Assembly: GCA_963678675.1 (NCBI GenBank)
Contig: OY783192.1
Location: 21,530,622-21,594,621 of the forward strand
DNA from: Xiphydria camelus
Taxonomy: Eukaryota > Arthropoda > Insecta > Hymenoptera > Xiphydriidae
Direction of reading: 5' to 3'
DNA: 64,000 nucleotides
Shown here: piece after piece, positions 57,918-64,000 of the stretch
Layout of the letters: the number at the start of each line of letters is the position of its first letter
Numbering within the stretch: position 1 is the stretch's first letter
Notes under the pieces: generated by a model
Databases searched by the model: none
Told to the model about the DNA's origin: nothing
The model's input: only the letters and a program-made list of their open reading frames with translations
Program-made: the position numbers and the translations under genes

Positions 57918-59395
57918 CCAACTAGCAAAATAGACCTCTAAAAGAACGATATGATTTCATAACTATCGTATAGCGCCGCTTGAAGAACAACTTTATTTTT
58001 TAAAGCGTCTCTATACGACTATTTTGTCGTAAAATAGAGGGGTCTCTGTAATGCTGTTGTATAGACGTTCTTACAACTCATATTATAGGACAAAGAAATA
58101 CTGTAAGTCTACAAATTTTGTAACAATTGCATAACGTCTTATATATAATCCTTATAAAATTATTTTAAAAGAATCTTATACAAATTGTGTAATACAGCTG
58201 CATAGCTATTGTATTAGCGACGTTAAAAGTTAGTTGTAATGGAAGTTGTATAAATAGTTGTATTGAGGTTCTTTAAGAAAAATAATAGGATTGTTACTTT
58301 ACGCAGAAGTAAACACATTACACAACAAGTATGAAAGGATTTTATAATCATCCTATATAACTACAACAGTGTACTCTCTTATAAAGAGCTTATAGAATAA
58401 AAATGTGGTTCCCAGGAATAAAGTTATCTCAAGTTCTGCGTTATAAAATCTGTTTATACACATACATAACCTAATAATACTAGAATAGATTAAGTCGTAT
58501 ACGCCCCACGCGGCCTGAATAGAAAGTCTTCAAAAATCGGTCCGGCACGGAACGTGTTAACGACGTGCAAACACTTTGTAAATTTATTGTGAATGCACTG
58601 TGTCTTCATAAAATTTTTAAATTAAGAAATAACAAAATTGATATAATAATGGTGTTACAAACAGTGCAAATTGTACCGAATTATTCTATAAATAATGAAT
58701 GATTAATTATCATAATCGCTACTGTTTTGAAAAAGAAAGTATCAAATTATTGTGTATAAAATTTAATGAGAAGAACCTTCGAGAGCAGTCACTGTCATGT
58801 CCGGTTTCTATATATAATTGGAGTCGACCGACACCACTTGAAGAGTCGGTGGCTCAATTGGTAGAGTGCGAAGCATTCCCAGTTTTGAAGCAGCTCGTCC
58901 TAAAGAACGCAGATTCGAGTTCCGGTAGGGTATGAAAAACAAAATTGACACTACTAAGGCGGGTTGGCAAGCCTGTGGACGTATATCAACGGATGGTGAT
59001 ATCACTTTTTTTTCGCCACAGCTCGAGGCGATAAAAAGTAAAATACACTTAAACCGCAGAATAATAACACTCTACTATACAATAGTTTTATAGCAGTTTT
59101 CAAACAGTTTTGTAAATGTATTGTATAAGTAATCTCTCTCTCTCTCTCTCCTGAAGACATACTTATAGGGCAGTTTTATAATCATCACATTGATTATCTT
59201 ATAACGGTTGTGTAGTTTACTAAAGGATCTTCTAAAAGAACTGAACTGTTGTATAAACCGGGGCCCTTTTTGGTTGTAAAGACATTGTATAGTGGTTTAT
59301 AGCCACATTATAAGATTTTCACGTTTCTATAAGATATGCTGTATAGCAGTTCTAATAGCGCCTTTATAAAATTTGTTTTGCTACTTGAGTGCATT
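57918..59395. mobile_element. possible element with CAACTAGCAAAATAGA ends
   Basis: CAACTAGCAAAATAGA near 57920 resembles the inverted CAAGTAGCAAAACAAA near 59392. The interior is full of TTGTATA/TATACAA phrases in both orientations and contains a tRNA-like segment and a (CT)n tract (59131-59150). It lies directly before the second nuclease gene, whose N-terminal part it may have displaced. Confidence 0.35.
58837..58930 (+). other. tRNA-like segment, SINE head candidate
   Basis: GGTGGCTCAATTGGTAGAGT matches a pol III A box and D-arm; GATTCGAGTTCCGGTAG about 60 bp on resembles a B box. The anticodon arm and T stem do not pair well, so it is not a functional tRNA. A downstream T-run (GATATCACTTTTTTTT, ending near 59013) could be the tail terminator of a SINE. 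Confidence 0.45.
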
Positions 59396-59434
59396 TGCAA
59401 AGAGAGATACAATTAATCTCTTATAGAAGACAAA

Positions 59435-61085
59435 ATGGTGATTGTAACCCAAGTCAAGTTCCTGTCAAACATTGTGAATAAATTTAAATTTGTTAAATTA
59501 CTATCGGATTATTTGAAGAATAAGCATATTCAAACAAACATTGCTGACGAAGATGCTGATCGATTGATAATCCGCACCGCTATTGAAATGCAAAGTCAAA
59601 GAAGAGTCAATGAACAACCAATTGTAGTTGTTGGCAATGATGTCGATCTTTTGGTTTTACTTATAGGTCTTACTCCTGAAGAACAAAATATGGATTTTTA
59701 AAAAATTATCTACTGGGAAAAAGGGGAGAGTTCTCTATTCGACACGGAACCATAGGAATTTGAAATCGTTCATCTTATTCGCTCACGCTTTCGTTGGCTG
59801 TGATTCTACAAGTGCTATATATAAAAAAGGGAAAAAATCCATTGTCTCATTATTACAAAAGATTCAAGCTCTTCAAGAATCAGTATCTGTATTTCATCGC
59901 CCCAATATGACTATTGATGATCTTTACCCTGTGTCTGAGAACGTTATGAAACATCTGTATGTCACGGATGAGCGAACGAAACTGCCAATCAATGCACTGA
60001 GATACAAAATGTTTATCACGTCGGTAGCAGGTGCGAAAAAAGACATCCTTCCTTCCTTACCACCCACGAAAGCAGCACTTGAGAAGCATACGAAAAGAGT
60101 ATACTTCCAAATTCAACAATAGCTGGGGAACGTTTTAGACCCGCAAGAATGGGGATGGGAACGGGCTGGAGGAGAGAACATCGTTTTGATCCCTGAAAAA
60201 TCAGAAGTAAAACCTGCTCCAGACGACTTGTTAGCCACGGTAAATCACTTTTTAATGAATATTTTTACCTCAATCACATATTCATATTTTTTCTCGAGTT
60301 CTTTCAAAATCTTATTATAATAATAACAATGATTTAATTGAAAATCGGCATTATTTTAATAAGAAAAAAGTTAGCAATAAAATTAACATTCCCTAATAAA
60401 GAAATAAACCTATATAATGCGTTTTGGAGATCCAGTCTGTTGATGTGTTTCAAGTCTAAGCAAGATGGAAGAAATTGTTATAACCATTGTTTTAGCTCTA
60501 ATGTACATGATAACTTTTTGAAAGATAGCCTCGAAAAATAGACATATGAAGGAAAATTTATAACGACCTTCTTTGTTATTTTAATAAAAACTAGAAAAAA
60601 AGTTACTACAAGAATTCTGTTATCTTGCTTGGATTCCAAAATGTTTAGCGAAAGAAGTGACGAGTATTTACGCGCTTATTAGGAACAAAAATTATAAAAG
60701 TCGTCATATAATAATTTAATATAGTAACAACCACATAATTTCCTATAAAAATAATGTTCTGATCTCTTGCAGATGTGCAAAGACAAAATGTACTACAGCT
60801 GTGTGCATATGCAAAAGAGGTAGTCTTTATTGCACTCCAATTTGCAAATACTGTAAAGGTGATGAGAGTTGCTGGAATAAACCAGTCAAAATAACAAACG
60901 AAATATCAGATGAAACCGAACAAGACGTGACATCCAGCTCTCACAATCAGTTGGATATTTCAGATTCTGAGGTTGAAAGCGATGAAGACATTCCGGAAGT
61001 CAGAGAAAGACTTTATGAATTTTGCTTAGAAAGCGAGGGAGAAGAGCAAGAAGCGGAAACGAAAGTGGATTTTAATTATTATTGA
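59435..61085 (+). pseudogene. FEN/XPG-like nuclease with CXC domain, second copy, truncated
   Basis: Pieces on the plus strand: KLLSDYLKNKHIQTNI, EDADRLIIRTAIEM, VVVGNDVDLLVLL (59435-59700); a frameshift near 59700; GKKGRVLYSTRN, FAHAFVGCDSTSAIYKKGKK, LPSLPPTKAALEKH; a TAG at 60121-60123 where Trp is expected before LGNVLDPQEWGW; coding to about 60240 (PAPDDLLAT) followed by GTAAATC; then after TCTCTTGCAG near 60772 a Cys-rich block CICKRGSLYCTPICKYCKGD and an acidic tail to 61085. The 60240-60772 gap looks like an intron, though phase fits only if a second AG is used. The first two nuclease motifs (Asp-LLHR, VFDG) are missing upstream. Same family as 39822-42365, but clearly diverged. Confidence 0.65.
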
Positions 61086-61139
61086 TCGACACAGAGGTTC
61101 AATTATTTATGTTGTACAGTGGATCTTAACGTTTTAAAC

Positions 61140-61530
61140 CTCTACCGTTCGCGCGGCTCTAGAGTGTAAACCGTGGGAGTAAATTAGTGTTTACACAAAC
61201 CTTTTTATGGAGAATTTTCAGCTCTCCAATTCGGGCTCCATACTTTTTTTTTTTCGATATTTGGCTTAATTTTCGAGTTATTATCGAAAAACGCATTTTT
61301 GAGGTAGTTTATATTTTTTTTCAATCCTTTTCCAAGACAATAGAAGTACCATAGGACTTAATAACTACTCCGAAAAACACTCGGCGTGATTTTTGACGTG
61401 GTGAAATCGCCATCCAGAATCTTTAAACGAAAGAAAACTGCAAACTTTATGGGGTCAAATACAGCGTTCAAACAAAAACGTAGCCTGGCTGCTAAAAAAT
61501 CGTATTTCAGTCTTCGTTGCCTGGACTATA
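61140..61530 (+). repeat. downstream/terminal block of the nuclease-gene element family
   Basis: Starts near ACCGTTCGCGCGGCTCTAG and ends GTCTTCGTTGCCTGGACT; inverted counterpart at 38742-39060. Confidence 0.6.
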
Positions 61531-61546
61531 AGTAAAAGAAAAGTAA

Positions 61547-61665
61547 CTAGGAACAGGGGATAGAGAATAGCGCTCTCGATCAATCCCTTAAACTATTTTA
61601 GCGAAACATATGCGTTGCTATCGGTCAAGCAGGTTGATCTCTATTCTCTGTTCCTTTCATTCTGC
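61547..61665. repeat. short palindromic repeat
   Basis: AGGAACAGGGGATAGAGAAT and the inverted AGGAACAGAGAATAGAGATC. Confidence 0.65.
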
Positions 61666-62034
61666 TTAGATCCTTCGTTCGTAGACACAAGGGAAATCTG
61701 ACAGTCATAAACCAAAATGAAACAGTTAACAAAAGGCGTCTAGAAATTATTACTAGATTCGAGAGTAACGATTTCTTTATGTCTAGAAGCAGTAGGGGAC
61801 AGTGGGGAGTTGCGAAGCACGGCCATAGATGTCGCTTAGCAGTGGTTTTGATAGCTCTTACCCAGGTAGCACACTGACGTTAGAATAACGTCTCAGACGT
61901 CATTTTTTGGCCAGTATAGGGTTTCAGACGTCGGTTGTCGTAATATTAACGTCGCAGGGACGTCATATTTACGACGTACCTTGGACGTCAAAATTAAACG
62001 TCTTTTTAGCGGAACTTTTCCGTCATTTTTAATG

Positions 62035-62215
62035 ACGAACAAGACTTAGAAAAATTTCCGTCTCCTGCATATATAGGGACTTTAAAATTTATTTGTGAAT
62101 AAATGGACAAAAATTGTAATTTGTTCAATTATTAAATCAATAAATTATTTCATTTAGTCTCCAGAGTATGTTGAGCAAGTTATAAACTATACAGTTTATT
62201 AAAAAGCACAGATTA
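62035..62215 (-). repeat. dispersed repeat, third fragment
   Basis: Inverted match to the middle of 36090-37100 (TTATTGATTTAATAATTGAA, TATGCAGGAGAC, CTGTGCTTTTTAATAAAC). Confidence 0.7.
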
Positions 62216-62270
62216 TTAAAGTAAATGAAAGACAATCAATTAATGTAGGACGAATAAACATTCATATAAT

Positions 62271-62364
62271 TATTTATTTATTTATTTATTTATATTTATT
62301 TATTATTTATTTCTTGCATAGACGCAAATTGATATTAGTATCAATTTGCGTCTATACAAGAATA
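62271..62364. repeat. (ATTT)n tract and hairpin
   Basis: ATTT repeats (62271-62312), then TGCATAGACGCAAATTGAT and its complement TATCAATTTGCGTCTATACA separated by a few bases. Confidence 0.85.
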
Positions 62365-62549
62365 TTTATCAAAAGATACAATCATAAATTTAGAAAAATG
62401 TTGAGAAAAGAATAATACAATTATAAAATCTTATTTTTTCAAGCTCTTTCTTATTGAAAAGTAATATACATTTATTCATCAAACTTTATATATGAACACT
62501 AATACATAGTAATAATATTTTTAACCACAGGAGCGCGCAGCAGATGAGG

Positions 62550-62625
62550 ACTCGAGGACACCGACCGGTCAACGAAGTTAAGCAGCGAAAAGTGCAGACA
62601 CTAGCTGGATGGGTGACCGCTCACG
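62550..62625 (+). other. 5S rRNA-derived segment (SINE3-like or pseudogene)
   Basis: CAACGAAGTTAAGCAGCG followed about 25 bp later by GGATGGGTGACCGC corresponds to the A-box and C-box internal promoter of 5S rRNA, in the right order and spacing. The 5' third and 3' end of 5S are absent or diverged. Confidence 0.6.
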
Positions 62626-62644
62626 ATGAAAAGATATACACTCG

Positions 62645-62845
62645 GCGTCTCGGATTCTGTCGCTGGTGACTTTTTTAAAATGTTATTTTTAAACGTACTA
62701 ACCAATGATTAATCAATTCTCATGCTTTTATTAACGAGAGTAGACACTACCGTAGCTAATGAGGGTATGAGAATTAATTGTTCATTGGTTAGTACGTTTA
62801 AAAATAACATTTAAAAAAAAGTCACCAGCGACATAATCCGAGACG
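62645..62845. mobile_element. palindromic MITE, GTCGCTGGTGAC family, copy 2
   Basis: GTCGCTGGTGACTTTTTTAA and its complement; arms with AAACGTACTAACCAATGA as in 43829-44025. Flanking GGCGTCTCGGATT is palindromic too. Confidence 0.8.
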
Positions 62846-63058
62846 CCGGGTGTACGTCAGACCTAACCTTTTAGAACCGTCATTTTTTTCGTCTTCACAA
62901 CGTACGGTAGAACGTCATTATTACGTGATTTGTCTGACGTCGTGTGGATGTGCAATTAAGCCGTCTTTGCGACGTTAAAATGACGTCATATTTTTCGTCA
63001 TCTGACGTCAGAACTGACCTTCAAAAAACGTCATTTCGACGTTAGTGTGCTACCTGGG

Positions 63059-63504
63059 TACCTACTGTTAACATTTTTTTCACCTAATATCTCAGTTTTG
63101 TTCTAGCACTCATCCCGATAGCACACTTTTTTCGTATCCCTCAAGACAGTGTGTTCAACATTTTGTTCGAAAAGTTTTTTTGAGCATTCGTGTTTGTGGC
63201 ATTTTCATAAAATTTTCAAGCGAATCGAAAATGTGAGTACACACAAAATAATCAGCAATGATTAGGCTTTCGACGTTCAAAAGGATTTATGCAAAAACAT
63301 TCGACGTGTTACTGACGCGGTGGCAATTTTAAAATAGTAGCGAATGGGGAGAAATGAAGCACATCAAATGGGGACATGTGTGAAGCACGACAAATATGAT
63401 TGATGTCAACCTGAAATCGTATTTTACATGCGTATTGCGCATTATTTGTAAAAACTTCGAATGTTTAGTGCAATTCCAAGGATTTTTTCTATGAATCTAT
63501 ATCG
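63059..63504. other. intergenic, nothing recognised
   Basis: AT-rich, short frames only. The upstream part of the following gene is not visible here. Confidence 0.4.
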
Positions 63505-63945
63505 ATGCCAAGCACATTTGGCGCATCCATTCGCCGTGCATTGAAAGAAGTTAGCTCCATAAAGCATGTCACTCCGGCAAAGAAATCCAATCGAGGTCGC
63601 AAGCCAATGACAACCACCATATTGACTTCGCCAGAAAATGTGGCCAACTTACGCCAGAAAGCTGAAGTGAAGCAAGCCAAAGAGGCCAAGAAGGATCAAA
63701 AGAAAATGGAAAAAACAGTCAAACCACCGGCAGCAAAGCGTTGTCGGCGCACATTTTCAGCACCACCGCAAATGGAATCTGACTCTGAAGAAGAAGACTT
63801 TTGCACCATCTGTAATGGTCCCATGCTGAAAAAATTGACCAAAAACAACGCAATTCATTGCAATGGATGCGACCGAGCAGTCCATTTGAAGTGTGCTCGT
63901 GTATTGGTCGACGGTTATACTTGCGTTCATTGCGAATCGGAATGA
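63505..63945 (+). CDS. C-terminal part of a DDE transposase-like protein with PHD-type finger
   Basis: An open 146-codon frame: IRRALKEVSSIKHVTPAKKS, NRGRKPMTTTILTSPENVAN, a lysine-rich coiled-coil-like stretch (about residues 50-80), an acidic SDSEEED, then FCTICNGPM, HCNGCDRAVHLKC and YTCVHCESE, a C4-H-C3 pattern of a PHD-like zinc finger. This arrangement is found at the C-terminus of pogo/jerky-type transposases in insects. The catalytic domain is not encoded upstream in this window, so this is either a 5'-truncated element or a last exon. The first ATG is arbitrary; the frame ends at TGA 63943-63945. Confidence 0.5.
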   Translation: MPSTFGASIRRALKEVSSIKHVTPAKKSNRGRKPMTTTILTSPENVANLRQKAEVKQAKEAKKDQKKMEKTVKPPAAKRCRRTFSAPPQMESDSEEEDFCTICNGPMLKKLTKNNAIHCNGCDRAVHLKCARVLVDGYTCVHCESE

Positions 63946-63976
63946 TTGAGCAACTTGCCATTTTTCACATTTTTTA

Positions 63977-63982
63977 AATAAA
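63977..63982 (+). promoter_or_regulatory. polyadenylation signal AATAAA
   Basis: AATAAA 32 bp after the stop of the 63505-63945 frame, followed by a T-rich stretch. Confidence 0.5.
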
Positions 63983-64000
63983 ATTTTCATTTTTTTCCAT

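Larger units (their letters stand above)
61861..63058. mobile_element. TA-flanked MITE with GACGTC-rich ends
   Basis: Tips CCCAGGTAGCACACTGACGT and inverted CCCAGGTAGCACACTAACGT; TA at 61859-61860 and 63059-63060. The outer 150-200 bp at each end carry many ACGTCA/TGACGT words. It contains a fragment of the 36-kb dispersed repeat, a 5S-like segment and a nested MITE. No transposase. Confidence 0.85.

Noticed and set aside
62550..62625. Functional 5S rRNA gene
   Set aside because: Only the internal promoter region is recognisable; the 5' third and closing stem are missing and it sits inside a transposon.

Overview
This is eukaryotic DNA, almost certainly from an insect. Most of it is AT-rich and non-coding. 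It is packed with DNA transposons, palindromic non-autonomous elements (MITEs), an LTR retrotransposon and simple repeats, most of them flanked by TA or TTAA target-site duplications (TSDs). The transposase and retroelement types are those common in arthropods, and I suspect a hymenopteran, but nothing here proves the order. I found no convincing host protein-coding gene. Every long recognisable reading frame belongs to a mobile element or the remains of one. Element ends were located by eye from inverted repeats and TSDs, so boundaries described as approximate may be off by tens of bases.

Layout. 0-3.1 kb: a nearly intact transposon with TTAA TSDs and a 572-codon transposase (Kolobok type), abutting a foldback MITE. 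4-13 kb: an internally deleted Tc1/mariner-group element, a foldback-like composite (5.3-8.7 kb), a Tc1 transposase with two in-frame stops, and a TA-flanked MITE. 13.2-20.2 kb: a 7-kb TA-flanked element holding nested palindromes, a piggyBac-like MITE and a decayed DDE transposase split by a retroposon fragment. 20.5-21.5 kb: a 1-kb palindrome dense in nuclear-receptor half-sites. 21.8-31.1 kb: a 9.3-kb composite with about 690-bp terminal inverted repeats, repeated internal units, mariner-type transposase fragments and further palindromes. 31.9-38 kb: more MITEs, a GC-richer island without repeats (possible regulatory DNA), microsatellites and a 33-bp minisatellite. 39.4-43 kb: an element with long inverted repeats carrying a gene that looks like a FEN/XPG-type nuclease joined to a CXC cysteine-rich domain. 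43-52 kb: interspersed repeats surrounding a Ty3/gypsy-like LTR retrotransposon (45658-49331) and a solo LTR. 52-57.6 kb: a second copy of the long-TIR family plus a re-occurrence of the same ordered block of palindromes, here split by a deleted mariner. 57.9-61.5 kb: a second decayed copy of the nuclease/CXC gene. 61.9-63.1 kb: a MITE holding a 5S-rRNA-like stretch. 63.5-63.9 kb: the C-terminal part of a transposase-like protein with a PHD-type zinc finger.

How the parts relate. Many elements share CAGGGT-like tips and TA duplications, which suggests repeated mobilisation by related IS630-Tc1-mariner transposases; at least three decayed transposases of that group lie in the window. TTAA elements form a second group. 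Nesting gives a relative order of insertion: the deleted mariner is younger than the palindrome it splits, and a 676-bp TTAA element is younger than the nuclease gene it interrupts. The observation most worth pursuing is the repeated FEN-like nuclease plus CXC gene inside long-inverted-repeat elements, because no standard transposase is visible beside it.
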